Origin: Pseudomonadota bacterium
GTDB taxonomy: Bacteria > Bdellovibrionota > UBA1018 > CAIMNF01
Assembly (NCBI GenBank): GCA_027486675.1
Contig: JAIXOQ010000023.1
Span: 1-42,551, forward strand
DNA length: 42,551 nt
Reading direction: 5' to 3'
The position numbers and the translations under genes were made by a program. Shown piece by piece: positions 18,487-26,334 of the stretch; position 1 is the stretch's first letter, and each line of letters starts with the position of its first letter. The notes under the pieces were generated by a model that did no database searches, was not told where the DNA came from, and saw only the letters and a list, made by a program, of their open reading frames with translations.

Positions 18487-18856
18487 CGAAGCCCTCGCGA
18501 AGGCCTACATGGGCGTCCAGGCGGCAGCAAATAAGAAGGCAGAAAATCTACGCATTTTAGATCTGCGCGAACTTTCTGGGTTTACCGACTTTTTCTTAGT
18601 GGCGAGCGGCCACTCGGATCGGCAGGTTCAAGCCATTGCAGATGCGATTGTTTTGGAATTACGTGAACAAGGCTTTAAGCCACTCAGCGTTGAGGGATAT
18701 CAAGACGGTCGCTGGGTGCTGGTCGATTTTGGCGATATGGTCTGCCATATTTTTCACGACGCTTTGCGCGACTACTACAGCATCGAAGAGTTATGGGCAT
18801 TGGCGAAACGGGTGCCCATTCCAACTGAACTCTACGTTCAAATTCCAATGAATTAG
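18452..18856 (+). CDS. rsfS: Ribosome silencing factor
   Basis: RsfS binds uL14 and blocks 30S-50S joining under starvation. The 134-residue protein carries the family motifs LDLRELSGFTDFFLVASGHSDRQVQAIADAI and the C-terminal WVLVDFGDMVCHIFHDALRDYYSIEELW. A GGAAGG just upstream of the ATG supports this start although it lies inside nadD. Located between nadD and rlmH as in many genomes. Confidence 0.94.
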   Translation: MVQETPTLFVDSEALAKAYMGVQAAANKKAENLRILDLRELSGFTDFFLVASGHSDRQVQAIADAIVLELREQGFKPLSVEGYQDGRWVLVDFGDMVCHIFHDALRDYYSIEELWALAKRVPIPTELYVQIPMN

Positions 18857-18865
18857 ACCTGCGTC

Positions 18866-19336
18866 ATGCAGACCACTCTATTGTGTTTTGGACGTCCAAA
18901 AACACCTGGAATTTCTGAGAGTATTGAGGACTACGCAAAGAGACTGCCCAAGTACGGAAAATTTCAGGAAGTAGAACTGAAACCCAGCAGCCCACCCGAT
19001 CGCGCTAAGGACACACAGACTCTCAAAGCCTGGTTGCTAAAAAATCCTAGCGCACGCGGAGCGGTTTGGATCTTGGATGAGTCAGGGAAACCAAAGAGTA
19101 CTGCTACCTGGGCAGAAGATTTTCGTGCCTACGAAAACGATGGCCTTCAGCATTTAGTGATCGCTATCGGCGGGGCGAATGGTCTCCTGCCGGATTTGGT
19201 AACTGAGTGGAAAACGGTCCAAAAGATTTCTCTCGGGCCACAGACCCTGTCTCATGAAATCGCTCGATTGGTAGTCACCGAACAAATCTACCGTGCCTAC
19301 TCTGTGGTACGGGGTGAGCCGTACCACAGGGTGTAA
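18866..19336 (+). CDS. rlmH: 23S rRNA pseudouridine-1915 N3-methyltransferase
   Basis: RlmH is a SPOUT-family methyltransferase acting on Psi1915 in helix 69 of 23S rRNA in the assembled ribosome. The family C-terminus is intact: AIGGANGL near residue 100, then ISLGPQTLSHEIARLVVTEQIYRAYSVVRGEPYHRV at the end. At 156 residues it has the normal length. It closes the rplU-rlmH core cluster. The last codons are part of an inverted repeat, listed separately. Confidence 0.94.
   Translation: MQTTLLCFGRPKTPGISESIEDYAKRLPKYGKFQEVELKPSSPPDRAKDTQTLKAWLLKNPSARGAVWILDESGKPKSTATWAEDFRAYENDGLQHLVIAIGGANGLLPDLVTEWKTVQKISLGPQTLSHEIARLVVTEQIYRAYSVVRGEPYHRV
19302..19329 (+). terminator. Hairpin at the 3' end of rlmH
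   Basis: Perfect ten-base arms CTGTGGTACG (19302-19311) and CGTACCACAG (19320-19329) enclose an eight-base loop. It lies within the last codons of rlmH and before the convergent gene at 19349. No T tract follows, so termination is uncertain; it may act from either strand or protect the 3' end. Confidence 0.4.
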
Positions 19337-19348
19337 GGTCATTCGAGA

Positions 19349-19651
19349 TTACTGAACGGTCACAAGACCTTTGTAGATTGCAGTCCAACCGGTATTTGGA
19401 TCATTTTTCGGGTTAGGCACACGCCTCGCGTTGTAGCATTCCTTGAACTTTGCCGAGATGAAGCCGGGCGTAAAGCTAAAGTGATTCTGATAAATAGTTT
19501 GCTGCATTGCAGGAGCGAAAAGACACGGATTTGATCCTCGTCCAACCTCCACAATTCGTTGTGATGTCGTTGCTGCAAAGCTATCCGCAGCAAACACAAA
19601 GCCAGCGAGTAAGCCGAATAAAGACAGTATCGATCTTTTTCCTAAAGTCAT
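19349..19651 (-). CDS. Small exported protein of unknown function
   Basis: About 100 residues with a signal peptide (SILSLFGLLAGFVFAADSFAA) and a mature domain of about 75 residues containing two cysteines that may form a disulfide, and several aromatic residues. Start: ATG 19651 has GGGGG nine bases upstream; a TTG two codons earlier is possible. Convergent with rlmH. No family recognised. Confidence 0.6.
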   Translation of the reverse strand: MTLGKRSILSLFGLLAGFVFAADSFAATTSQRIVEVGRGSNPCLFAPAMQQTIYQNHFSFTPGFISAKFKECYNARRVPNPKNDPNTGWTAIYKGLVTVQ

Positions 19652-19788
19652 GAGCAATTGCCCCCTATCTCTTAATATTCTACCGACCTAGGTAAATGGC
19701 ACAATGTGTCAAGATTGACAGCTGCCAGCCTCATTTTTAGAGTGTCTCCAGGCCAAAATGCATCTGTGGCATGGGAAGCTCTATAGCC

Positions 19789-20733
19789 TCACCCCGTCTG
19801 AGTGAACGCTTTTTTGATGTATAGCCCCAACATCTGCGCAGCTTTTTGATTGTGCGCAGGACACAAGTGACGGAGGTTTTTAAACTCCGTTTTGCCTCCT
19901 ACAGAGAGTGGGATCAAATGATCGATGTGCAGGTGCGCTTTTGAGGTGCAGCGAACCCCGGTGTACAGAGCGCGGTATTCACACTGTCCTTTTGAACGTG
20001 CGTAAATCACCCGCTTCATAGGTATTGGAATATACCTGGAGTAAGGATCATTTGACTTCGTGGGTTTCACATCCGGTTGAGTTGGTACCGATGAAACCTT
20101 CCCCATCTGTTTCTCACGTTGCTCGATGAAGATCTTCAAAGTTTGTTTAAGTAGTTCCGCTGTCGTTTGGGTCTGTGACAGTTCTTTCGCCCTCTTGAGC
20201 AGCTCTAGCGTTTCTTCATCGATTAGGATTTTAACCTCAGTCAGAGTCTTTGAGACCTGGCGAGCGCGCTCGTGTGTCGAGATGCGAGTAGCTTCAGAGG
20301 CATGAGAAAATAGAATCTTTTCTACATTCCGTTTGGACTGCCCTAGGCATTCTTGGACCAACTCTGATTGCTTCGCTTGCGTAATTGCCTGCTTTTTCTC
20401 TGCCGCCGCGGATTTCTCCGCACGCAGATATCGCTGGATCAACGCCGCAGATGTTAGCGTGAGCTTGCCCTCTTCAATATGGGCTTTCACCTCCGGTACT
20501 TCACGCATGAGCCTTACCGCTGACACACGTTCGGCCGCCTGACCTTCTGCGTAACCTAAACCCCTGACCACATAATCAAATAAACTAGAGTAAGCATCGG
20601 CTGCATAGGCCCGTCGCTTGTCGACTTCCCCAAGGTGACTGAGAAGCACCAGGGTCGCAGCTTTCTCATTCTTTGCTGCCCTGTGGGTTAAATCTAAGAG
20701 TTCTAGATCCGTAAGTTTTATATAGGTGTTCAT
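19789..20733 (-). CDS. HNH endonuclease, dispersed-family member
   Basis: A 314-residue protein with an N-terminal helical region (LTDLELLDLTHRAAKNEKAATLVLLSHLGEVDKRRAYA, then SSLFDYVVRGLGYAEGQAAERVSAVRLM), a middle coiled region and a C-terminal HNH nuclease domain. The nuclease carries CEYR and CTSKAHLHIDHLIPLSVGGKTEFKNLRHLCPAHNQ, with the His-Asp-His metal/catalytic pattern. It is the intact counterpart of the decayed copy at 1-506, and this architecture is found in multiple copies in Bdellovibrio-like genomes, suggesting mobility or recurrent duplication. Its function is unknown. Start ATG 20733 precedes the conserved N-terminal motif; the longer start at 20799 adds unrelated sequence. 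Confidence 0.85.
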   Translation of the reverse strand: MNTYIKLTDLELLDLTHRAAKNEKAATLVLLSHLGEVDKRRAYAADAYSSLFDYVVRGLGYAEGQAAERVSAVRLMREVPEVKAHIEEGKLTLTSAALIQRYLRAEKSAAAEKKQAITQAKQSELVQECLGQSKRNVEKILFSHASEATRISTHERARQVSKTLTEVKILIDEETLELLKRAKELSQTQTTAELLKQTLKIFIEQREKQMGKVSSVPTQPDVKPTKSNDPYSRYIPIPMKRVIYARSKGQCEYRALYTGVRCTSKAHLHIDHLIPLSVGGKTEFKNLRHLCPAHNQKAAQMLGLYIKKAFTQTG

Positions 20734-20961
20734 CTCACTCGCAATTGTAAGCCCTTGTTTTTTCGATGCGTGAAATGGCCTATAACTACTCCAAAACAAA
20801 AAAGCGAAAATGGAGAAACTAACAATTCAAAACGGTCGTCCACGGGCCTCCTAATCCTTATGCGAGGCCATTAGATTGTGGTGGTGAGCGATGAAGATCG
20901 GTGAACCAAAAACCCTGTCAAGAGTTTCATCGAGTTTGTAGTATTTTATTTGGAGGCCAAT

Positions 20962-21642
20962 GTGAAAAAATCTGAAGTTGCCAGCTACTACGACACTTTG
21001 GCATCGATTTACGACCACGCAACCCAAGAGGCCGGGAAGTGGACTCCACCCCAAGAAGCAGTGCAAATGCTTTCCGGATTAATAGAGGCAGTTCACTCAA
21101 TTCTTGATGTAGGTGTTGGCACTGGGCAGGTCTCAGCACCGTTTCTGAAAATGGGATGTCATGTTTGCGGGATCGATATTTCGTCCGAGATGCTTGCGAT
21201 TTGTCGGCGGAAGTTTCCGACAATGGAAGTTCACGAGGCTAGCATTCTTGATGGACTAAGGTTTTTAGAGGATCGTTCGTTTGATGTTGTGACCGCTGTA
21301 GGATTTTTGGAGTTTGTCACGGACATCGAACGCGCAATTCAGGTGCTCTCAGATCGAGTCAAGCACGATGGGCTTTTGTGCTTCACATTCGAGGAGCGGA
21401 TCAGCGACTACCCACCACAATCACAAGTTCAGTCGCGCTCGGGTGCAGGATCCGTTCAAACAGGTCACGCTCAGGGCTTGATGCATTACCGACAAACCTT
21501 GGATGAAGTCACAGAGATCCTAGAGCTTTGTGGCATACAGATAGAACAGAATCATCGCTTCCAGGCCTACACCAAAGGCGGCATTGTCCCCGTGTTCTAC
21601 CAAATCGTACTCGCGCGTAGGATCAAGGCTCCGCAGTACTGA
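20962..21642 (+). CDS. Class I SAM-dependent methyltransferase
   Basis: A 226-residue methyltransferase. The SAM-binding loop is ILDVGVGTGQVSAPFLKMG (about 47-65) with GIDISSEMLAICRRKFP following as motif II, and FDVVTAVGFLEFVTDIERAIQVLSDRVKHDGLLCFTF as the later motifs. The substrate is not readable; the family includes small-molecule and lipid methyltransferases. Start: GTG 20962 has GGAGG five bases upstream, a much better fit than TTG 20950. It is a monocistronic unit between the HNH gene (divergent) and the palindromic repeats. Confidence 0.8.
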   Translation: MKKSEVASYYDTLASIYDHATQEAGKWTPPQEAVQMLSGLIEAVHSILDVGVGTGQVSAPFLKMGCHVCGIDISSEMLAICRRKFPTMEVHEASILDGLRFLEDRSFDVVTAVGFLEFVTDIERAIQVLSDRVKHDGLLCFTFEERISDYPPQSQVQSRSGAGSVQTGHAQGLMHYRQTLDEVTEILELCGIQIEQNHRFQAYTKGGIVPVFYQIVLARRIKAPQY

Positions 21643-21653
21643 TCCTCGGCCGA

Positions 21654-21692
21654 GACCCGAACGCCTCCGTTTCTGGAAACGGCCAAAGAGGC
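21654..21692 (+). repeat. Palindromic intergenic repeat, copy 1
   Basis: It begins GACCCGAACG and continues CCTCCGTTTCTGGAAACGGCC with an inner stem CCGTTTC/GAAACGG and an outer GCCTC/GAGGC pair. The second copy lies at 22059-22096 in the same orientation. It starts 11 bases after the methyltransferase stop. Confidence 0.6.
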
Positions 21693-21773
21693 AAATAACT
21701 ACAAAAATCAATTTTATTGGTAGATCAACTCCTGCCCGCAGCTCGGTCGAATGAATTGCGAGGCAATTCGTCT

Positions 21774-22022
21774 ATGCTTTCAGATTTTGAAGCAAACCGA
21801 TGCAAATCAGCACTTAGGAAACTGCTTTCATCTGACACAAGCTTAGCAACAACCGTTCACCAAGCCAGGCTAGCGGTCGATGCAATCGCAACTGCAAATG
21901 CCAACGGTGAAGCGAAAACGATAGGCGTTTCGGTTGTAGATCTTGGCGTTGCTTTCAAGAAACTAGTGTTGAAAAACTACAGCTCAAAGCGCGAACCCAT
22001 CTACACAGACAGAGAATCATAA
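21774..22022 (+). CDS. Small protein of unknown function
   Basis: Eighty-two residues from ATG 21774, with GAGG about ten bases upstream. An in-frame TTG at 21717 would add 19 residues. The product is helical with a conserved-looking AVDAIATANANGEAKTIGVSVVDLGVAFKKLVLK and a Lys/Arg-rich end; there is no signal peptide and no recognised family. The gene is bracketed by two copies of a palindromic repeat. Its coding status rests on composition and start context only. Confidence 0.4.
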   Translation: MLSDFEANRCKSALRKLLSSDTSLATTVHQARLAVDAIATANANGEAKTIGVSVVDLGVAFKKLVLKNYSSKREPIYTDRES

Positions 22023-22058
22023 CTAGGATCTAGCAAAGCCAAGTAGAATTTTCAGCCC

Positions 22059-22096
22059 GACCCGAAAGCGCCCCCCCTCCGTTTCCGGAAACGGCC
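22059..22096 (+). repeat. Palindromic intergenic repeat, copy 2
   Basis: GACCCGAAAGCG is followed by a C run and then CTCCGTTTCCGGAAACGGCC. The central CCGTTTCCGGAAACGG (22079-22094) is a perfect 16-base palindrome. It lies 46 bases before the ComF-like start, and about 405 bases from copy 1. Confidence 0.6.
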
Positions 22097-22139
22097 CAGC
22101 AGCCCCCCGGCCCGCCCCTTGCTTTAGACCCCGCACAAG

Positions 22140-22793
22140 ATGCTTTTTCGTTGCCCGGGCTGCAGCAAGTCCACGCTTCTTCATACCTACTGCGCAGCAT
22201 GCACGGCGGTCCTACAACCTCACCCCACCTGGTGGCCTAGCCCCACCACCGCAGTCAGGCGAGTGTTCTCCCTTCACACACTCCGAGATTCGAACATGGC
22301 GCCCCTCTACGCTTACAAAAATCATTCCGGGAAAGCGATCCGCTCGGCCCTTGCGTTTGATCGCTTGCACCAGTGCATAGACCCAAGAAGTATCTACGAC
22401 TTCATCGCACCCGTTCCCGACGATAAAAGCCGCATATGGCGACGTAGACATTCACCTGCATGGCACCTTGCCCAGCACGCGTCACGGCTACTTCATTCAC
22501 CGGTTGTTGAAATCTTAGAGAGGCAAACCAAAACCAAAGATAAACAAGCGCTACTCACCGGACTTGCTCGGCGACTGGACCCACCTCAGTGGCGGATGAA
22601 TACAAGCGATGAAGCCCATCTGCCCAGAGCGAATACTGCTCTGATCGTTGACGACTTTATCGTCTCAGGAACTACGATCTGCGGCATCGCCGAAGTCCTG
22701 CGCGAGCGTTTCGGCCCGAATCTGACTATCGATGCTATGTGTCTGGGCATCCGTCGCATAAGAAAAGAGCTCGACCAAACGATCGGTCAATGA
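22140..22793 (+). CDS. ComF-family phosphoribosyltransferase-like protein
   Basis: A 217-residue protein with the ComF layout. The N-terminal zinc ribbon has CPGC (5, 8) and CAAC (18, 21). A core follows with MAPLYAYKNHSGKAIRSALAFDRL, and a PRPP-binding loop ALIVDDFIVSGTT sits near 164-176. ComF proteins of natural-competence bacteria act in DNA uptake, but phosphoribosyltransferase activity has not been shown for most. No other competence gene is nearby. The last 129 bases overlap the convergent gene at 22665. Confidence 0.8.
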   Translation: MLFRCPGCSKSTLLHTYCAACTAVLQPHPTWWPSPTTAVRRVFSLHTLRDSNMAPLYAYKNHSGKAIRSALAFDRLHQCIDPRSIYDFIAPVPDDKSRIWRRRHSPAWHLAQHASRLLHSPVVEILERQTKTKDKQALLTGLARRLDPPQWRMNTSDEAHLPRANTALIVDDFIVSGTTICGIAEVLRERFGPNLTIDAMCLGIRRIRKELDQTIGQ

Positions 22794-23675
22794 ATTCTGC
22801 CCCACCCCATCACACACCCAGATCACACGTGTGTCCTCTTGAGCCATCCGATGAGGCATAGAGCTAGGAAACAAAACGCCTGCTTCAAATCGAACCGTAT
22901 CTTCGAATAACACCGATCCAATGTCTTTAGAGTCGAGCACCTTGCGGTAAGCCGCTTTCATTTTCTTCAAACGCTTCCCAATCCCATGGTTGTCTTCGGC
23001 TTCTTCCGCGCTGATGACGGTTGTCCACACCATCTCGTTGTTTCCGATCAAGCGACCAATCGCCCTGCGATCCGTGGTGTCGCCCGACTCTTTGGGCAAA
23101 TGCATCAGCAAAGTCGCACCATCGAAATGGGGTAAAGAAACATTGGCCTTCGCAACCCATTGCAAAAGAGACCCAAACTCTGGATTCTTCTGGCCCGGCA
23201 GCTGTCCTTCGATCTCTGCCTTCAATTCTGGAAACTCAGACAACTCACTGGGCCTTGCACAAAAATAGATCTTAGAAAATTCCTCCATCTGAGTTTTTAG
23301 GAACTCGCGATCAGAGCGAACCAAAAGTTTGCCATCGCCTGCAATCATCGACTCACAAAGAGTCCACAAATCCATTCCACCTTGAAGCGTCGCCTGCGGG
23401 GTCTCAACCAAGAGGGCCTCGTATCCGGTCAGAGGAGCACGAAGATCTCGAAAGGATTCTGACTTCCACTCCAGCACCGGAGCTGGGCTCAACCCCAGGT
23501 AGCCTTTCCCTAAAACCCCAAGCAGCCGCACCAGGTTATCTGCAGACCATCCAGAAGCCGGCGGATAGAGCCCATGGCTGCCGGTCTGCAACCAAACCAC
23601 GGCTTCCCCGCGCGAAGTAGCGGCGGCAACAACTAAAAGTGCGGACCAACTTTGACCGATCACTAAGGTTTTCAT
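22665..23675 (-). CDS. Rossmann-like protein, possible FAD/NAD-binding oxidoreductase
   Basis: About 336 residues. The start MKTLVIGQSWSALLVVAAATSRGEAVVWLQTG looks like a dinucleotide-binding beta-alpha-beta unit, although the classical GxGxxG is replaced by GQSWSA. The remainder matches nothing I recognise; the C-terminal segment overlaps the ComF-like gene by 129 bases. Start: ATG 23675 gives the N-terminus directly before the Rossmann strand; an in-frame ATG at 23705 adds ten residues. Divergent from the GbsR-like regulator across a 74-base gap containing its operator, so it may be a regulated target. Confidence 0.6.
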   Translation of the reverse strand: MKTLVIGQSWSALLVVAAATSRGEAVVWLQTGSHGLYPPASGWSADNLVRLLGVLGKGYLGLSPAPVLEWKSESFRDLRAPLTGYEALLVETPQATLQGGMDLWTLCESMIAGDGKLLVRSDREFLKTQMEEFSKIYFCARPSELSEFPELKAEIEGQLPGQKNPEFGSLLQWVAKANVSLPHFDGATLLMHLPKESGDTTDRRAIGRLIGNNEMVWTTVISAEEAEDNHGIGKRLKKMKAAYRKVLDSKDIGSVLFEDTVRFEAGVLFPSSMPHRMAQEDTRVIWVCDGVGQNSLTDRLVELFSYATDAQTHSIDSQIRAETLAQDFGDAADRSS

Positions 23676-23720
23676 GGGGTTCATTCTCGCAAACCTCCCG
23701 CCCAAGCGCCCGCTTGAACT

Positions 23721-23740
23721 TGTTTATATTTTTGTAAACA
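23721..23740. promoter_or_regulatory. Operator palindrome for the GbsR-like regulator
   Basis: Perfect six-base arms TGTTTA and TAAACA with an eight-base AT-rich spacer form an inverted repeat just 9 bases upstream of the regulator start and 45 bases from the divergent gene. Dimeric winged-helix regulators commonly bind such AT-rich palindromes. Probable autoregulation and control of the divergent gene are inferred. Confidence 0.6.
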
Positions 23741-23749
23741 CTAAGGGCC

Positions 23750-24220
23750 ATGGAAATTGGCCGGCGCGTCGACGCAATGACCCTAATTTACCCGTTTGCT
23801 CTTGCTGTCGGGGATTTTGCTCACCAATTTGGCTTAAAGAAGATCCACGGGCAGGTGTGGGCTTATCTCTATGCTTCAAACCACACATTAGACGCATCTG
23901 CAGTCGCTCGTAGCCTTCAGGTCTCAAAGGCACAAATGAGTATCACACTGAAGACCCTGCTCGATTTAGGAGCCATTGAGGTGGCCGGCAGGACCTCTTA
24001 TGGCCGCACCCTTTATCGAGCGAATCCAAATGTGGTGCAGACTCTGCAACTCATTCTTAGGGCACGGAGCCAATCACACCTAAGCGCGGTTGAGGCGAAG
24101 CTTAAGCCCATCGCAAGAATATCAAGCTTAGTCGAGGGGGTTTCGGAGGACCGCATCCAAGATCTTCTTTCAAAGATCCAAAGCGCAATCGGTCTCAACG
24201 ATTCACTTACAAAGTCTTAG
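23750..24220 (+). CDS. GbsR/MarR-like winged-helix transcriptional regulator
   Basis: A 156-residue DNA-binding protein. The segment GDFAHQFGLKKIHGQVWAYLYASNHTLDASAVARSLQVSKAQMSITLKTLLDLGAIEVAGRTSYGRTLYRANP carries a MarR/GbsR-type winged helix (about 30-95), with the turn after ARSLQVSKAQMS. The rest is a helical dimerisation region. GbsR-like proteins regulate osmoprotectant or membrane-related genes, but no target is obvious here except the divergent gene. The stop overlaps the convergent mltD by 14 bases. Confidence 0.75.
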   Translation: MEIGRRVDAMTLIYPFALAVGDFAHQFGLKKIHGQVWAYLYASNHTLDASAVARSLQVSKAQMSITLKTLLDLGAIEVAGRTSYGRTLYRANPNVVQTLQLILRARSQSHLSAVEAKLKPIARISSLVEGVSEDRIQDLLSKIQSAIGLNDSLTKS

Positions 24221-25799
24221 AGGATTTCGACTGACCATGACTGGGTTTGTACCTGAGTGCAGTCGTCTTTTGTCTGCGTGTTTGCTCAACACGGCGACCA
24301 CCCTTTCGGGAACGCCTAATGCGGGGGCGCTTTGGATCGGGTGGATCATACAATTCCAGCTCCTTTAAAGAAGCAAGCGACCTCACATGGTCACGAGGTA
24401 TTGGAAGTTCAAGCATGCGGCCCGCAGGAGCCATCGACTTCACGTTGATGCCGTTCATCTGAGCGACTGGATCGGGGTTGATCTTAAAACGCCGCGCAAT
24501 CGACTTCACGCTGTCGCCTCTTCTTGCTTTGTACTGAAGAAAGTCCACCGATCGGTCAAAGTCTTTTGCAAAGTAAGTGCGAATGAATGAGTCCCTGGCG
24601 TGAAGAGGCACTTTGATTCGGTATTGTTTCATTTGCGGTGGAGTGACCCAGCGTAAAAGCTCAGGATTCATGGACTTAAAGTCGTTGTAAGACATACCCG
24701 CTGCTTTCGCGACCTGCAAAAGATTCGCAGGACTTGGGATATCAACAACGGTAAGGACCTCACCTGAGGCGGCGCCATTTTTGTTCACATGGGGCGTCAG
24801 CACATTGTCATCATTCGGGAGCGCTTTCAGCATTTTCTCTACCGAATCTTCAGCAAGCAGTGCGTCATCGTCATCATCGGATGCGACTTTATCTTCCGGC
24901 AAAGATGCGATCGGTTTTGCATCCTCATCGAGCTGATCTGGAAGCTTCGCAAGCTCAGCTTCATCCGTTGTTGGAGCTACACGGCCGACGACTGAGTTTT
25001 TATCTGCGTTGGCTTCCTTAAGCTCATCCACGTAGTGCTCTTTAAATCCGAAGTGTTGCCGGTTCTTCGCCACGATAGCGGCCGCAAATAATTTTGGAAC
25101 GTAGTTCTTGGTTTCCGGCTTCAGGTAGCGGTAACGGCACATTTCCCAAAAGTCTGTTGTCTTGTGTTTCCGAATCGCACGCTGAATTTTTCCCGGACCC
25201 GCATTGTAAGCCGCCGCCGCAAGGTGCCAGCTCCCATACTGGTTGTTCAACTCCTTTAAGAACTGAACCGCAGCCTGAGTGGACTTCAAAACATCGCGAC
25301 GCTCATCGACCCACCAATTCACGCTGAGGCCATATCTGCGACCCGTGCCTGGAATAAACTGCCAGGCCCCTACGGCTTTTGCATGTGAACGCGCTCTATT
25401 ATTGAATCCGCTTTCAATCATGGCCAGATACACAAGGTCTTCTGGAGCCTTTGCTTGCTGAAGCACGGGCTTAAGAAATGGAATGAAATATTCCGAGCGA
25501 GCTAAGTAATGCTCAAAACGCTCTCGCCCTTTTCCTGTGAAGTAGTGAATCCACTTTTCAACAGCTGGATTCATCTCAACAGGTAAATCAAAGGCGGTGT
25601 TCGGAATGCGTTCGCCCTTGTAAGTCAGAAGCAAAGGAACGCGTTCTGTCGGTTGCGTCGACGTGACGATTTGTTCAATCGTCGTCGCTTCTGCAGCTGC
25701 CTTGGCGTTTTTTAAATTGACGTCTTGTTCGGTCGTAGGAGCAGTAGCGCATCCAAACGCCACTACACTCAGAACCAATACAGAAAGAGATTTGTTCAC
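24207..25799 (-). CDS. mltD: Membrane-bound lytic murein transglycosylase D with LysM repeats
   Basis: A 530-residue outer-membrane-type lipoprotein (lipobox FGC ending at about 17). The SLT catalytic domain spans about residues 100-245, with MIESGFNN placing the catalytic Glu at 129, then GAWQFIPGTGRRYGL, AAAYNAGPGKIQRAI and ETKNYVPKLFAAAIVAKN, all characteristic of MltD. An acidic linker follows (DEDAKPIASLPEDKVASDDDDDALL), then two LysM-like domains near 345-395 and 420-465 and a very basic C-terminal tail (RPRIRRSRKGGRR). It cleaves glycan strands with anhydro product. The C-terminal basic tail is unusual compared with E. coli MltD. Confidence 0.93.
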   Translation of the reverse strand: MNKSLSVLVLSVVAFGCATAPTTEQDVNLKNAKAAAEATTIEQIVTSTQPTERVPLLLTYKGERIPNTAFDLPVEMNPAVEKWIHYFTGKGRERFEHYLARSEYFIPFLKPVLQQAKAPEDLVYLAMIESGFNNRARSHAKAVGAWQFIPGTGRRYGLSVNWWVDERRDVLKSTQAAVQFLKELNNQYGSWHLAAAAYNAGPGKIQRAIRKHKTTDFWEMCRYRYLKPETKNYVPKLFAAAIVAKNRQHFGFKEHYVDELKEANADKNSVVGRVAPTTDEAELAKLPDQLDEDAKPIASLPEDKVASDDDDDALLAEDSVEKMLKALPNDDNVLTPHVNKNGAASGEVLTVVDIPSPANLLQVAKAAGMSYNDFKSMNPELLRWVTPPQMKQYRIKVPLHARDSFIRTYFAKDFDRSVDFLQYKARRGDSVKSIARRFKINPDPVAQMNGINVKSMAPAGRMLELPIPRDHVRSLASLKELELYDPPDPKRPRIRRSRKGGRRVEQTRRQKTTALRYKPSHGQSKSSKTL

Positions 25800-25889
25800 T
25801 CTATGAACTCCAGGCAGATAAGAATCTGAAATTAAGCCTGTCCCGAGTCACCCTTCCTGGAGACCCATCGAGGCACATCAACGAGTCTA

Positions 25890-26333
25890 CTAGTGTAGAT
25901 GAGCAGGATCAAAGCGCTTTAGGAATTCGACGATAGTCTTTTCGAGTTCTTCATCCGTGAGGAAGACCTCTTCGACCTCTTTCACCTTCATCAGATACAC
26001 ACAGATGAAATTCGCCACTTCCTTGACGGAGCGCTGATAGTAAAGACCGTGGATCACATGGTCGCTGACCCGTGCGAGCAAGACCGCTTTCGCGGCTCTG
26101 AATTGTTCAGACTCCGTTGCTTCACTGCCTTCCAGCATTCCCGATTTATCCCCTAACTGGCGAATCACCTTTTCACGGATGTCTTCATCAGTCCAAATGA
26201 CCTGGGAAATTTGACCATAGAGCTGGTCAAAGGCGGTTTGCCGCGTAAGCGGGTTCAGAGCAATGGATCCATCTTGCTCGAGTCGTAGAAGCACATTTTT
26301 GGCTAACGCCCGAACTTGTTCTTTTCGCGTCAT
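25890..26333 (-). CDS. DUF507-like protein
   Basis: A 147-residue cytoplasmic protein without signal or membrane segments. The N-terminus (RKEQVRALAKNVLLRLEQDGSIAL) and the C-terminal half (VHGLYYQRSVKEVANFICVYLMKVKEVEEVFLTDEELEKTIVEFL, with IHGLY in this copy) resemble the DUF507 family of deltaproteobacteria and relatives. The assignment is tentative. It begins one base after the murJ stop on the same strand, so it is probably co-transcribed with murJ. Confidence 0.6.
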   Translation of the reverse strand: MTRKEQVRALAKNVLLRLEQDGSIALNPLTRQTAFDQLYGQISQVIWTDEDIREKVIRQLGDKSGMLEGSEATESEQFRAAKAVLLARVSDHVIHGLYYQRSVKEVANFICVYLMKVKEVEEVFLTDEELEKTIVEFLKRFDPAHLH

Positions 26334-26334
26334 C

